A DNA stretch of 64,000 nucleotides from an uncultured Mediterraneibacter sp. (GTDB lineage Bacteria > Bacillota > Clostridia > Lachnospirales > Lachnospiraceae), in contig NZ_CAKRGI010000007.1 of assembly GCF_934330165.1 (NCBI RefSeq), positions 8,805 through 72,804 of the forward strand, given 5' to 3'. Position 1 is the stretch's first letter; the number at the start of each line of letters is the position of its first letter. This document shows positions 53,727 through 63,376 of the stretch, one piece after another. Made by a program: the position numbers and the translations under genes. A model generated the notes under the pieces. It was given only the letters and a program-made list of their open reading frames with translations. It did not search any database and was not told the DNA's origin.

Positions 53727-55079
53727 TTATTTGTAAACCAGAGGTTTAATATCAGCATCATCCATATTCTCTGCCGTCACCCATACATAACCGGTATTCA
53801 CTTCCGCTTCATTTCCAATCTCAAGAACTGTACGGGCAGATGCGATCACTGCCGCATATCCCATTCCAAATGGATTCTGTACGACCAGCCCATCCAGTTT
53901 TCCGTCCTCCAGTGCTTTCACCTGCTCTTTTCCTGCATCAAATCCTACGATCTGAATCTCATCGGAATTGTCCAGTTCATCCAGCACCTGAATCCCCAGC
54001 TGGGTAGAAGTCTCATTCAATGCAAAGATCCCTTTCAGTTCAGGATGCTTTTTCAGGTAATACGCAACCACCTCTTCGTCACTCATTTTGTCGGCTGCTA
54101 CCTTCACTTCCTCAAACTTTTCCGCTACAGTCGGTGCTGTTGCTCCGTCCTGCGTTGCTGCATCTGTCCCTCCGGCTGCCGTTCCGTTACCGCCATTGAC
54201 AGAAGCTTCTGCTGTGTCTGTACCACTTCCATTTGCAGTGCCTGTCGTCTGAGCTGCATCATCCTTCTTTTCTCCTGCCTCTGCTGCAGCCAGATCTTCT
54301 GCAGACATTCCAAGCTGCTCTGCAGCTGCTTTCCGCTTCAACTGCTCCAGCTCATCTACATAGATCGTCTCTACTACAGATACCTCAGGATGACTTGCCT
54401 TAATCTCCTCTTTTACACCGGCTTCTCTTTCTTTTCCATTCTCCGATACAGAATCATTGAGCAGAAGGGCAATTTCCCCACTGTCACCGATGGCCTCACA
54501 TAATTTCTTCACACCCGTCTTTGCGGCTTCTTTATTATCTGTCCGGCAGATACACTGGATTCCCTGATAACTGTTTCCTGAATCAAAAGCTACGATGGGA
54601 ATCCCGTTCGCAGTCGCAAGATCAAACTGAACCTCCGAAGCACTCTCATCAATACTGGACACCGCAATTACATCGGGATATCTTGCAAGCTCTTCATCTA
54701 AGATATTGACCATCTCATCAATATTATCATTCTCATCCGGGGCATTGTATACCACCTTGATCTTATCATCTCCGCTGTATCCAAGACTCTCATTAAGATC
54801 CTCGGCTGCCTGCTCCACACCTTTCTTTACTTCATCCCAGTAAGGTGTCCCCCCGGCTCTTCCGATCACAGAAATATAAGTTCCCGGCTCTAAATCCAGA
54901 CCCTCTGCATCTGCATATGCCGAAGGTGAAATGGCATCCAAATTCGCCTGCCATGCCGGAACTTCTGTCTTATCCCCGGTATAAATACTCTCGTTTTTTT
55001 TTGAATTGCCACAGGCACTCAATATCATTGCGGAACAAAGAACCGCACTAATCATTGCCACATAACGTCTTTTCATCAT
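53727..55079 (-). CDS. Sugar-type periplasmic-binding lipoprotein (orphan)
   Basis: The 450-residue protein has a signal peptide with lipobox LSAC (Cys near 23) and a Peripl_BP_4 fold: YISVIGRAGGTPYWDEVKKG, VIAVSSIDESASEVQF, NGIPIVAFDSGN, IALLLNDSVSENGKEREAGV, IFALNETSTQLGIQVLDEL, IVGFDAGKEQVKALEDGKL. It resembles galactose/ribose-binding proteins. A low-complexity Ala/Thr/Gly/Asp insert of about 60 residues (after LAAAEAGEKKDDAAQ) interrupts the second lobe. No ABC permease or ATPase gene is adjacent, so it may serve a transporter elsewhere or act as a sensor partner of the neighbouring kinase. Confidence 0.88.
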   Translation of the reverse strand: MMKRRYVAMISAVLCSAMILSACGNSKKNESIYTGDKTEVPAWQANLDAISPSAYADAEGLDLEPGTYISVIGRAGGTPYWDEVKKGVEQAAEDLNESLGYSGDDKIKVVYNAPDENDNIDEMVNILDEELARYPDVIAVSSIDESASEVQFDLATANGIPIVAFDSGNSYQGIQCICRTDNKEAAKTGVKKLCEAIGDSGEIALLLNDSVSENGKEREAGVKEEIKASHPEVSVVETIYVDELEQLKRKAAAEQLGMSAEDLAAAEAGEKKDDAAQTTGTANGSGTDTAEASVNGGNGTAAGGTDAATQDGATAPTVAEKFEEVKVAADKMSDEEVVAYYLKKHPELKGIFALNETSTQLGIQVLDELDNSDEIQIVGFDAGKEQVKALEDGKLDGLVVQNPFGMGYAAVIASARTVLEIGNEAEVNTGYVWVTAENMDDADIKPLVYK

Positions 55080-55400
55080 ATTCCTCCGCTTTACATACTT
55101 TCCTTATCCTGTTCAGGCTCTCAATCCACTATAATACACGAAACCTCGCAAAAGGGAAGTATTTTTTTCTTAAAAAATGATGAATTCTTCTTCCGACCGA
55201 CATTTTTTCCCCCTCTGACTACTCGTTTTACATTAAATTCCCGCCATTTTCTTCTGCTTTTCTGTCGCTTTCTTGTATAAAAGCCTGATTTATGTTAAAA
55301 TGTTGACGTTTATTGTATAATCTGTAACTGCTGAGTTACCAGTCATTTATATACTGCATTCAGACTGTTACATATAAAAAGAAAGAAAGGAATGAATCAA
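55080..55400. promoter_or_regulatory. Intergenic control region upstream of putP, with palindrome
   Basis: This 321-base region between divergent genes contains GTAACTGCTGAGTTAC (55324-55339), a perfect 16-base inverted repeat that matches the site at 39247-39262 except in its centre. Possible rightward promoters are TTGTAT-17-TAAAAT (55273-55301) and a TATAAT at 55316-55321. The palindrome would lie just downstream of either start point. The left 150 bases show nothing else I can name. Confidence 0.5.
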
Positions 55401-56924
55401 ATGACAACAGCACATCTCTGCATCACGCTCGCGATCATCGTCTATTTAGGATGTATGCTTTATGTGGGCTATCGTTGCTCCAAGAACAACAACGACTCCG
55501 CAGATTTCTATCTGGGAGGCAGAAAATTAGGTCCTCTTGTTACCGCCATGAGTGCCGAAGCTTCTGACATGAGCAGCTGGCTCCTGATGGGACTTCCGGG
55601 ACTTGCTTATCTGACCGGAGTTGCCGATGCCGGCTGGACAGCCATCGGACTTGCCATCGGTACTTATCTGAACTGGAGGATCGTAGCAAAAAGAATCCGC
55701 CGCTATACTCATGTAGCAGGAAATTCTATCACCCTTCCATCCTTTTTCAGCAACCGCTACCGTGATGAGAAAAAAATTCTTCAGTCGATCGGTGCTATTT
55801 TCATCGTAATCTTTTTTATCCCGTATACTGCTTCTGGTTTTGCCGCCTGCGGAAAGCTTTTTTCCAGCCTGTTCGGGATCAATTATCAGGTTGCCATGGT
55901 CATCAGTGCATTGATCATTGTCGGCTATACAACACTGGGCGGATTCCTTGCCGCATCCACCACAGATTTTATCCAGAGCATCATTATGTCGATCGCACTG
56001 GTCATTGTATTTATCTTTGGTATCAATGTAGCCGGAGGTATGTCTGCTGTTGTTGAGAATGCCCAGTCTCTCCCGGGATATCTTACAATGCACACGACTT
56101 ACGATCCGGTTTCAGGAACAGAGCAGCCTTATCCGATTATCAGTATCATATCCATGATCGCATGGGGACTTGGATATTTCGGTATGCCACATATTCTGCT
56201 CCGCTTTATGGCAATTGAAGATGAAGAGAAATTGAAGCTGTCCAGAAGAGTTGCTACCGGATGGGTTGTTATTTCTCTTGCAGTTGCAGTGCTGATCGGT
56301 ATCATCGGACTTGCCATGACAGCAGCCGGTGAACTCATCCCACTGGAAGGTTCTGCTTCAGAGACGATCATTGTTAAGATTGCTGACCTGATGAGCCGGC
56401 ATGGTGTACTTCCGGCACTTCTTGCAGGAACGATCCTCGCAGGTATCCTTGCTTCCACCATGTCAACGGCTGATTCGCAGTTACTTGCTGCTTCTTCCTC
56501 TGTTTCTTCGGACCTTCTTGGAGATTTTCTGAAGAAAAAGACAGGAAAGAAAGGGTCGATGTTTGCGGATCGTATTACCCTGCTTATCATTGCACTGGTT
56601 GCAGTCTTCCTTGCAAGAGATCCGAACAGTTCCGTTTTCAATATCGTATCTTTTGCATGGGCTGGTTTCGGTGCTGTATTCGGACCGGTTGTCCTCTTTG
56701 CATTGTTCTGGAAACGTTCTAACTGGCAGGGAGCTTTAGCTGGAATGATTTCCGGCGGGGCAATGGTCTTCATTTGGAAATACCTGGTACGCCCGCTCGG
56801 TGGTGCGTGGGATATCTACGAACTGCTTCCGGCATTCCTTGTATCCTGTGCAGCGATCATCGTTGTAAGCCTGCTTACAACGGCTCCGTCCAAAGAGATC
56901 GTAGAGGAATTTGAAAGCGTATGA
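55401..56924 (+). CDS. putP: Sodium/proline symporter PutP
   Basis: About 507 residues with 13 predicted transmembrane helices. Diagnostic stretches are DFYLGGRKLGPLVTAMSAEA, SDMSSWLLMGLPGLAYLTG, NWRIVAKRIRRYTHVAGN, VGYTTLGGFLAASTTDFIQS and STMSTADSQLLAASSSVSSD, all close to PutP of the solute:sodium symporter family. It imports L-proline with sodium. The ATG at 55401 is preferred because AAGG lies nine to ten bases upstream; an ATG at 55392 is too close to it. Confidence 0.92.
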   Translation: MTTAHLCITLAIIVYLGCMLYVGYRCSKNNNDSADFYLGGRKLGPLVTAMSAEASDMSSWLLMGLPGLAYLTGVADAGWTAIGLAIGTYLNWRIVAKRIRRYTHVAGNSITLPSFFSNRYRDEKKILQSIGAIFIVIFFIPYTASGFAACGKLFSSLFGINYQVAMVISALIIVGYTTLGGFLAASTTDFIQSIIMSIALVIVFIFGINVAGGMSAVVENAQSLPGYLTMHTTYDPVSGTEQPYPIISIISMIAWGLGYFGMPHILLRFMAIEDEEKLKLSRRVATGWVVISLAVAVLIGIIGLAMTAAGELIPLEGSASETIIVKIADLMSRHGVLPALLAGTILAGILASTMSTADSQLLAASSSVSSDLLGDFLKKKTGKKGSMFADRITLLIIALVAVFLARDPNSSVFNIVSFAWAGFGAVFGPVVLFALFWKRSNWQGALAGMISGGAMVFIWKYLVRPLGGAWDIYELLPAFLVSCAAIIVVSLLTTAPSKEIVEEFESV

Positions 56925-57006
56925 TCCCTTTAAAATACGGGGAAAATGCAGTCATGACTAACTCGTATCTGCATGGAAGGTATTCGATTAAATACAGTTT
57001 CAACCC

Positions 57007-57035
57007 TTGTATATTTTAGATTCTTGTATTAGAAT
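57007..57035 (+). promoter_or_regulatory. Promoter of the ferredoxin gene
   Basis: TTGTAT (57007-57012), a 17-base spacer and TAGAAT (57030-57035), then AAAGGAGG before the ATG at 57093. Confidence 0.5.
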
Positions 57036-57092
57036 GTAGATAACGAAACGGAAGTTGTCCGTTTTGAAATTAAAAAAGGAGGATACATACCC

Positions 57093-57263
57093 ATGGCACG
57101 TGTAATTAGTGATGAATGTGTAAAGTGTGGTACTTGCGAAGCTGAATGTCCGGTAAGTGCAATTTCTGAAGGCGAAGATACATATGTTGTTGATGCTGAT
57201 TCCTGCATCGATTGTGGAGCATGTGAGGCTGCCTGTCCAGTAGGTGCTATCTCCGAGGCTTAA
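57093..57263 (+). CDS. Small 2[4Fe-4S] ferredoxin
   Basis: This 56-residue protein, below usual ORF cut-offs, reads MARVISDECVKCGTCEAECP and later CIDCGACEAACPVGAISEA. The two CxxCxxCxxxCP motifs bind two 4Fe-4S clusters, as in clostridial-type ferredoxins that carry low-potential electrons in anaerobes. AAAGGAGG is ten bases upstream. It is a single-gene unit with its own promoter and terminator, typical of a highly expressed electron carrier. Confidence 0.95.
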   Translation: MARVISDECVKCGTCEAECPVSAISEGEDTYVVDADSCIDCGACEAACPVGAISEA

Positions 57264-57293
57264 GATGATAGACGCAAAGTGATCACAGAGCAG

Positions 57294-57345
57294 AAAAAGT
57301 CCTGCCCGGCTGATGAAGTTCAGCCGCTGCAGGACTTTTTTCTTT
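57294..57345 (+). terminator. Intrinsic terminator of the ferredoxin gene
   Basis: AAAAAGTCCTGC pairs with GCAGGACTTTTTT, with an inner CGGCTGA/TCAGCCG stem, followed by CTTTTC. Confidence 0.9.
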
Positions 57346-57406
57346 TCTGAAACAAACGGACATTCACTGCATAAAATATAGAAACGACGAAAAGTGAGGT
57401 TCACTT

Positions 57407-58396
57407 ATGCCGAAATATAAACCGAAGAACTGTCACTGTCCCAATAAAAAGCGGCTTGTCAGCCATGGAATCGTCCGGCATACTGACTGTCTTGATGTAT
57501 GTACCAACCCGATCTGTGGAACGAGCGATCAACTGACACTTCTCGCCCCGGTTGTCTACGATGAGATCGGGATCAATCTTTGCCGTGTCATTCCACTGAC
57601 AGCAACATTACCAACAACCGGTTATCCTTTAAGTGCATCCGCCCAGATCCTCGATGTCACTTTTTCTACAGAAGCAGACGAAACAACCACCATCGAACCT
57701 ATTCCGGGACGTCCGAACTGCAGTCTTGTAACACTCACCAACCTTTCCATTACTTTTGCGATCACAATCTATAATTCTTCCTGCCGTGTAGTTCAGACCT
57801 TAACCGAAACCGCACTTTACCTCCCTTCGGGAGAAGATGTTCCTGCATACGAATATTTTGACGAAGAAACTAATCCGTCCAATGTTGATCTCGAAATTTT
57901 CACACCGTACGGTCTCGCTTATGAGGATGGAAATATTGAAAAACCCTTTATTAATTATATCGGATTTACTTCTGTCAACCAGTCATTATCCCAGGGACTG
58001 AATATGATCGCCATTCCAAAGATCCTGAACTTTGATACAGAAGCTTCTGCACTGACTGTTGGTGTTTCTTTCTATATTAAGAGCATTTATTTCTCACAAT
58101 ACTATCTGCCTCATAACGGAAGGGCTGTTGTCCCGAAAGGATGTATTCTTCCTGATGATGACAGTATCTGCCTGGATTTCGTCTCCGGTGAATTGCTTGA
58201 TTATGAGATCAAGCCGCTGGAACTTTCCGCTCCTAAATTTGAAGAACACTTAAAGCAGGAATGTTCTTCATACCACGATGACTGTTCCCCGATCATCACG
58301 GAATCCGGTATCTGCAATTCCGATGGCTGCAATTCCGGTGGCTGCGAATCCGGTGGTAATTCCCGTGATATATGCCACAATTTGACGAACGATTAG
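57407..58396 (+). CDS. Uncharacterised Cys-rich protein
   Basis: The 329-residue protein is not one I recognise. It has a basic, cysteine-containing start (KYKPKNCHCPNKKRLV, later CLDVCTNPICGT), no signal peptide and no membrane helix. A central beta-rich region without obvious motifs follows, then a Cys-rich tail with short repeats (CNSDGCNSGGCESGG). The Cys-rich ends around a beta core recall spore-coat or other disulfide-linked structural proteins of Clostridia, but this is only a suggestion. GTGAGG precedes the ATG. It stands between the ferredoxin and MerR genes with its own spacing on both sides. Confidence 0.6.
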   Translation: MPKYKPKNCHCPNKKRLVSHGIVRHTDCLDVCTNPICGTSDQLTLLAPVVYDEIGINLCRVIPLTATLPTTGYPLSASAQILDVTFSTEADETTTIEPIPGRPNCSLVTLTNLSITFAITIYNSSCRVVQTLTETALYLPSGEDVPAYEYFDEETNPSNVDLEIFTPYGLAYEDGNIEKPFINYIGFTSVNQSLSQGLNMIAIPKILNFDTEASALTVGVSFYIKSIYFSQYYLPHNGRAVVPKGCILPDDDSICLDFVSGELLDYEIKPLELSAPKFEEHLKQECSSYHDDCSPIITESGICNSDGCNSGGCESGGNSRDICHNLTND

Positions 58397-58418
58397 CCGG
58401 CATTCCCTGAACAGCCTA

Positions 58419-58469
58419 TGCTATAATAAAACAAGAATTACAGTTCACCTTTAAGGGGTGAACTGTAAT
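58419..58469 (+). promoter_or_regulatory. Extended -10 promoter followed by a 13-bp hairpin in the merR leader
   Basis: TG-c-TATAAT ends at 58427, so transcription should start near 58434. A perfect inverted repeat follows at once: ATTACAGTTCACC (58437-58449) and GGTGAACTGTAAT (58457-58469), with a 7-base loop. No T-run follows, so it is not a terminator. It could be an operator or a 5'-end stabilising hairpin. Confidence 0.6.
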
Positions 58470-58500
58470 ACGCCATGTCAGATAGGAGGTATAGATATCC

Positions 58501-59121
58501 ATGGGGGAAGTCAGATTTATGATTTCCGAAGCCGCAAAAAAAGTGCATGTCGAATCTCATGTTCTACGCTACTGGGAAGAAGAGCTTGGACTTTCGATCG
58601 GCAGAACGGAAATGGGACATCGATATTATACCGAAGATGACATACAGCTTTTCTGCTGTATCAAAAGACTAAAAGATGAAGGAATGCTTCTAAGAGACCT
58701 GAAGCTGCTTGTTCCTCAATTAAATGAGACCCGGAATCGACTGCGTCAGGCGGACAAGGTCTCTGAAAAAGCAGCCACAAAGTCCGCTGTAAAAACCGTC
58801 ACAGATGCAGCCGCCCTGCCATCGGCTGCCGTTGCTCCTGATGAAATTATTACCCGGACGCAACTGGAACAGGTAAGATCTCTTCTTGGCGACGTGCTTT
58901 CCGAGGTGGTCACAGACAATAATTCCACGCTCACCGATCAGATCAGTAAGACAGTAACTTCTGATATACTCCGGGAAATGGACGACCTCTTTCAGGCAAA
59001 AGAGCGACGGGAAGAAGAACATTTCCGCAAGCTGGATTCTCTCATCCGTCAACAACAGGCAAATCGACGGGAATCTGCAAAGGGAAATGCAGTGGTCAGG
59101 CTGAAGAAAATTTTTACCTGA
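58501..59121 (+). CDS. MerR-family transcriptional regulator
   Basis: The 206-residue protein has an N-terminal MerR helix-turn-helix (FMISEAAKKVHVESHVLRYW, EEELGLSIGRTEMGHRYYTE, DDIQLFCCIKRLKDEGMLLRDL). A long, charged C-terminal part contains coiled-coil-like segments (LEQVRSLLGDVLSEVVTDNN, REEEHFRKLDSLIRQQQANR). No metal-binding cysteine cluster or multidrug-binding domain is seen, so the effector is unknown. The C-terminus looks more like a partner-binding or DNA-organising helix. AGGAGG lies 11 bases upstream. A palindrome in the leader could be its own operator. Confidence 0.85.
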   Translation: MGEVRFMISEAAKKVHVESHVLRYWEEELGLSIGRTEMGHRYYTEDDIQLFCCIKRLKDEGMLLRDLKLLVPQLNETRNRLRQADKVSEKAATKSAVKTVTDAAALPSAAVAPDEIITRTQLEQVRSLLGDVLSEVVTDNNSTLTDQISKTVTSDILREMDDLFQAKERREEEHFRKLDSLIRQQQANRRESAKGNAVVRLKKIFT

Positions 59122-59133
59122 CCGGCAGACACA

Positions 59134-59178
59134 AAGGGACTGCCGTATCTGAACTTTCACTTCATACGGCAGTCCCTT
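59134..59178. terminator. Hairpin between merR and dnaB genes
   Basis: AAGGGACTGCCGTAT (59134-59148) pairs perfectly with ATACGGCAGTCCCTT (59164-59178). The two genes converge here, so it probably terminates both, although T-runs are weak. Confidence 0.65.
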
Positions 59179-59277
59179 CATTCATCGGATCTTCTGATAA
59201 TCCTCTCATTTGCAGGCAGTTCTTGAACTTCTTACCTTAATTCCCATCTTAATTCTTAAGATAAAATTTAAAATTTC

Positions 59278-60633
59278 TCAGGAGTCCCTCTCCTGTCTTC
59301 TTTCTTCATTTCCAAATCTCGTATACTGCGGCATCCATGCAAGCCGCACTGTACCGATCGGACCATTTCTCTGCTTGGCAATAATGATCTCCGCAATATT
59401 TTTATCTTCCGTATCCGGATTATAGTAATCATCACGGTAAATGAACATGCATACATCGGCATCCTGCTCGATCGCTCCTGACTCACGCAGGTCAGAAAGC
59501 ATCGGACGCTTATCCGTTCTCTGCTCCACCGCACGACTCAGCTGGGACAGTGCAATGACCGGCACGTTCAATTCCCTTGCCAGCCCTTTCAAAGAACGCG
59601 AAATCTCCGAAATCTCCTGCTGACGGCTTTCATTTCTGCGGCTGTTACTTCCGCTCATCAACTGTAAGTAGTCGATGATGACCAGATCAAGTCCCATTTC
59701 CAGCTTATATTTTCTGCATTTGGATCGCATCTCGGAAATAGTGATACCTGACGTATCATCAATGATCATCCGGGAAGATCCGATCGTTCCTGCTCCTTCG
59801 ATCAGCTTTTCCCAGTCCGTATCTGACAGATTACCGGTTCTTAAAATCTGTGCATCCACATGAGATTCCAGTGAAAACAGACGGTTTACCAGCTGCTCCT
59901 TTGACATCTCAAGACTGAAGATCGCCACTGCAAGATTCTGACGGAATGCTACATGCTGTGCGATATTCAGAACAAAGGCAGTCTTTCCCATAGAAGGACG
60001 GGCTGCGATCAGGACAAGATCTGATCTCTGTAAACCGGAAAGCTTATAATCAAGGTCAATGAATCCTGTCGGGATTCCCGTAACCGTTCCCTTTGTCTTT
60101 GATGCCCGCTCAATGACATCCAACGCATTCAGAACAACCTGCCGGATTGGAACATACTCTTCTGAATTTCCCGTCTCCGCAAGCTCAAAAACTTTCTTCT
60201 GTGCATCCTCCAGAATCTCATCCAGTGGTTTATTCTGCTGATAACACGTATTTGCGGTCTCCTCATTCACTTTAATGAGCCTCCGCATCACAGATTTTTC
60301 CCGGACGATCTTTGCATAGGTATCTGCATTGGCGGATGTCTGTGCCTGCATGAGAAGATCTCTCGCAAATTCCATGTTGCTGATCTCCGGTGGAACATCT
60401 TTTTCCTTCAGATAATCCTGAAGCGTGATCAGATCAACCGGCTTTCCCTGCTGAAACATTTCCACAATACAGTCAAATAAAATCCCATATGCGGTCTGAT
60501 AAAAATCCTCTCCGGTTATAATTTCGGAGGCCATCGAAATAGCCTCCTTATTCATCAGCATCGCTCCCAGCACTGCCTGCTCCGCCTCCGCACTGTGCGG
60601 AGGGATCCTTTTCATTGCTGCTTCCATATCCAT
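59278..60633 (-). CDS. dnaB: Replicative DNA helicase DnaB
   Basis: The 451-residue protein has the N-terminal DnaB domain (IPPHSAEAEQAVLGAMLMNK) and the RecA-like helicase core with Walker A ARPSMGKTAFVLNIA, VIIDYLQLMSG and the terminal SDLRESGAIEQDADV and NGPIGTVRL. There is no intein and the length is standard. It unwinds DNA ahead of the replication fork. It follows rplI by 13 bases, so rplI and dnaB are probably cotranscribed with gdpP. Confidence 0.96.
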   Translation of the reverse strand: MDMEAAMKRIPPHSAEAEQAVLGAMLMNKEAISMASEIITGEDFYQTAYGILFDCIVEMFQQGKPVDLITLQDYLKEKDVPPEISNMEFARDLLMQAQTSANADTYAKIVREKSVMRRLIKVNEETANTCYQQNKPLDEILEDAQKKVFELAETGNSEEYVPIRQVVLNALDVIERASKTKGTVTGIPTGFIDLDYKLSGLQRSDLVLIAARPSMGKTAFVLNIAQHVAFRQNLAVAIFSLEMSKEQLVNRLFSLESHVDAQILRTGNLSDTDWEKLIEGAGTIGSSRMIIDDTSGITISEMRSKCRKYKLEMGLDLVIIDYLQLMSGSNSRRNESRQQEISEISRSLKGLARELNVPVIALSQLSRAVEQRTDKRPMLSDLRESGAIEQDADVCMFIYRDDYYNPDTEDKNIAEIIIAKQRNGPIGTVRLAWMPQYTRFGNEERRQERDS

Positions 60634-60646
60634 AAAGAATACCCTC

Positions 60647-61096
60647 TTATGCTTCTTCCTTTACAACGACCTTCAGTTCTGCTGTCACTTCCGGGTGCAG
60701 TTTTACTGATACCATATGCGTTCCCAGTGTCTTGATTCCCTCTTTGATCTGGATCTTTTTCTTATCTACAGAAAGATTCATCTGCGTCTTCACAGCTTCC
60801 GCAATTTCCTTGCTGGATACAGAACCGAACGTTCTTCCGCCTTCTCCGACTTTAATTGAAAGCTCAACCTTTCCTGCTCCAAGTTCTGCTGCCAGTTCTT
60901 TTGCAGCCTCCAGATTCTCCTCGGCAACTTTCTTTTCGTTATTCTTCTGCAGCTTCAGGTCATTTAAATTCTTTCCTGTCGCCTCCACACCGACTTTCTT
61001 CGGAAGAATGAAATTCCTTGCATATCCATCATTTACGTTTACGATCTCACCCTTTTTCCCAAGGGATTTTACGTCTTTCAACAAAATTACTTTCAT
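60647..61096 (-). CDS. rplI: 50S ribosomal protein L9
   Basis: The 149 residues start [20 protein letters not shown] followed by [17 protein letters not shown], the standard L9 start, and end in the C-terminal RNA-binding domain with [13 protein letters not shown]. Length is standard. It directly follows gdpP with one base between, the usual Firmicutes order gdpP-rplI-dnaB. Confidence 0.97.
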   Translation of the reverse strand: MKVILLKDVKSLGKKGEIVNVNDGYARNFILPKKVGVEATGKNLNDLKLQKNNEKKVAEENLEAAKELAAELGAGKVELSIKVGEGGRTFGSVSSKEIAEAVKTQMNLSVDKKKIQIKEGIKTLGTHMVSVKLHPEVTAELKVVVKEEA

Positions 61097-61097
61097 C

Positions 61098-63143
61098 TTA
61101 TATATCTCCTTCTTCTATCATTTTATCAATCGTTTCTTTGAGTGCATTAACCGCCTCTTCAATATTTGTATGGTCAAACTGTGCTCCGGCGGAATTGATA
61201 TGGCCACCGCCACCCAGCTTCTCTGCAATGATCTGCACATTCACCTCGTCGATCGATCTGGCACTCATATAGATTTTACCCTCATACACCGTCAGTACAA
61301 AAGAAGCTTTGATCCCGCTGATATCCAGCAACTCATTGGCTGTCTGTGCCGCAAGTACCGTCGGGCTGTCAATATCACCCGGACACTGGGCAATGGCATA
61401 CTCTTCCCGGTAGACCTCTGCCCGACGCATCGCCTCTGCTTTTGCCCTGTAAGACTCCATATCATCTCGGAACATCTTACGGACACGGGTAATATCTGCT
61501 CCGCATCTCCTTAAGAATGCAGCCGCCTCAAAGGTACGCACACCGGTACGGTTCATAAAGTTTCTCGTATCGATCATAATTCCCGCATACAGACAGTCTG
61601 CCTCAACAGACGGGATTTTGATATCATCTACAATATACTGCAATACCTCTGCAACCATCTCACAGGCAGAAGAGGAATACGGCTCTATATAAGACAGTAC
61701 CGCATTGTCAATAATCATGCTGCCCTGACGGTGATGATCCAGTACTGCGATCATACGGGACCGACGCAAAAGTTCAGGACACTCTGTCATCTGCGGCTTG
61801 TTCGTATCCACAACAATGATCATCGTATTATCATTGACATAATCCAGAGCCTGGTCTGATGTCAGGAAAATATCATCATCATATGCCGGACTCTCTGCAA
61901 TCTCATCATAGAGCGGTCTCACCGATCCTGTCACTTCATTGATGACAATATGTGCCTTCTTCTCCAGACTTACTGCTGCTCTGTAGATTCCCATACATGC
62001 ACCAAATGAATCCGGGTCTGCAATCTTATGTCCCATGACAATGACCTGATCTTTCGTCACAATAAACTCTCTGAGTGCCTCAGCCTTTACACGGGCTTTC
62101 ACACGGGTATTCTTTGCTGTCTGCTCTTTCTTACCGCCAAAGTAAGTAATTCCATTGCAGTCTTTAATCACAGCCTGATCTCCGCCTCTTGCAAGTGCCA
62201 GGTCGATCGCCACACGTGCATACTGATAACTCAGTGCATAAGTTGCAGTGTTCAGTCCCAGTCCGATACTCAGTGTCGCTGACCTTGCATTTCCAATATT
62301 GACCTGCTTCACTTCTTCCAGAAGTGAGAACTTATCCTCTTTGATCTTCTTATAACCGGATTTACGCAATACAACAAAATACTTGTCCTTCTCCAGCTTC
62401 TTAACAATTCCGTCCACTTCACCGATATATTTATTGATCTTCCGGTCGATCAGTGCAACAAGAAGTGACTGCCTTACTTCCTCGACACTTTCCATCACTT
62501 CATCATAGTTATCAATATAAATCAGTCCTGCAATCATCCGCTGCTCTTCATTTTCACGGATATAGGAATTCAACTCCGTAACATCCCTCATGGAAACCGA
62601 CACGAAGTATTCCTGTTCTTCCGGGATCTGAAGCAGTTCTTCCTTTTTACTGAAGCCCTGTAAGGATACCCTCCTCAGTTCCACCTGATAATCCCGCTCC
62701 CGGTAAGTCACTTCCATCTCTACATGTTCCATATCATTCTTCGGGAACACTCCCGGATGCAGATCCGGTATCAGGCGGTTCAGATATTTTTCTTTCTTCT
62801 GCCCTTCCATCAACTCTTTAAAGTAGTCATTCTTCCACAGAATCCTGCCATCTTCAAGAGCGATTGCATAAGGAAGTGCCAGTTCTTTCAGCAGTCTGTT
62901 CTCAATCCCTTTATACTGCACAGAAAACTGGATCAGATCCGCCAGGATCAGGGAACGGTTATGGAAATACAATGAAGATGCAATGATCAGATAGATCACA
63001 ATAAATACCGTCATCATCACTCCGGCCTTTTTATCGATCATATACATCCAGATATCCATGGCAAATAACAGAAGGGTCATAATAAGCGGCCACTTCATGT
63101 ACATTCCCAACTGCCCTTTTAGTCGCATCTTATCTTTCTTCAT
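61098..63143 (-). CDS. gdpP: GdpP, c-di-AMP phosphodiesterase (PAS-degenerate GGDEF-DHH/DHHA1)
   Basis: The 681-residue protein has two N-terminal transmembrane helices (about 14-57), a PAS-like region, and a degenerate GGDEF domain. The C-terminal DHH/DHHA1 phosphodiesterase has [42 protein letters not shown] and [12 protein letters not shown]. It hydrolyses c-di-AMP, controlling potassium balance and cell-wall stress. With PelD and the GGDEF/HD-GYP protein this window holds genes for two cyclic dinucleotides. It has its own promoter and starts the rplI-dnaB unit. Confidence 0.95.
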   Translation of the reverse strand: MKKDKMRLKGQLGMYMKWPLIMTLLLFAMDIWMYMIDKKAGVMMTVFIVIYLIIASSLYFHNRSLILADLIQFSVQYKGIENRLLKELALPYAIALEDGRILWKNDYFKELMEGQKKEKYLNRLIPDLHPGVFPKNDMEHVEMEVTYRERDYQVELRRVSLQGFSKKEELLQIPEEQEYFVSVSMRDVTELNSYIRENEEQRMIAGLIYIDNYDEVMESVEEVRQSLLVALIDRKINKYIGEVDGIVKKLEKDKYFVVLRKSGYKKIKEDKFSLLEEVKQVNIGNARSATLSIGLGLNTATYALSYQYARVAIDLALARGGDQAVIKDCNGITYFGGKKEQTAKNTRVKARVKAEALREFIVTKDQVIVMGHKIADPDSFGACMGIYRAAVSLEKKAHIVINEVTGSVRPLYDEIAESPAYDDDIFLTSDQALDYVNDNTMIIVVDTNKPQMTECPELLRRSRMIAVLDHHRQGSMIIDNAVLSYIEPYSSSACEMVAEVLQYIVDDIKIPSVEADCLYAGIMIDTRNFMNRTGVRTFEAAAFLRRCGADITRVRKMFRDDMESYRAKAEAMRRAEVYREEYAIAQCPGDIDSPTVLAAQTANELLDISGIKASFVLTVYEGKIYMSARSIDEVNVQIIAEKLGGGGHINSAGAQFDHTNIEEAVNALKETIDKMIEEGDI

Positions 63144-63188
63144 AATCTATACCTCATCTAGGACTTTTGTCTGAAGTCTTTCCCTCTT

Positions 63189-63217
63189 AGTATAATCGTT
63201 TACCCATCGAAATGCAA
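63189..63217 (-). promoter_or_regulatory. Promoter of the gdpP-rplI-dnaB unit
   Basis: On the minus strand TTGCAT (63212-63217), a 17-base spacer and TATACT (63189-63194), about 45 bases before the gdpP ATG. Confidence 0.7.
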
Positions 63218-63311
63218 CTTGTATCGTCAACAGCCGGCATCGCTGTATGTTTACAATCCTGCTCGATATACAAAAGCATCACTGCGTATTTATGTCGTAT
63301 GCCGTACAATG

Positions 63312-63356
63312 AAAAAAGGACTGAATCCCTGAATTTCTTCAAAGTTCCAATCCTTT
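63312..63356 (-). terminator. Terminator after rpsR
   Basis: On the minus strand AAAGGATTGGAA pairs imperfectly with TTCAGTCCTTT and is followed by TTTC, separating the ssb-rpsR transcript from gdpP. Confidence 0.6.
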
Positions 63357-63376
63357 GTATATGCTTATATTCCCGA

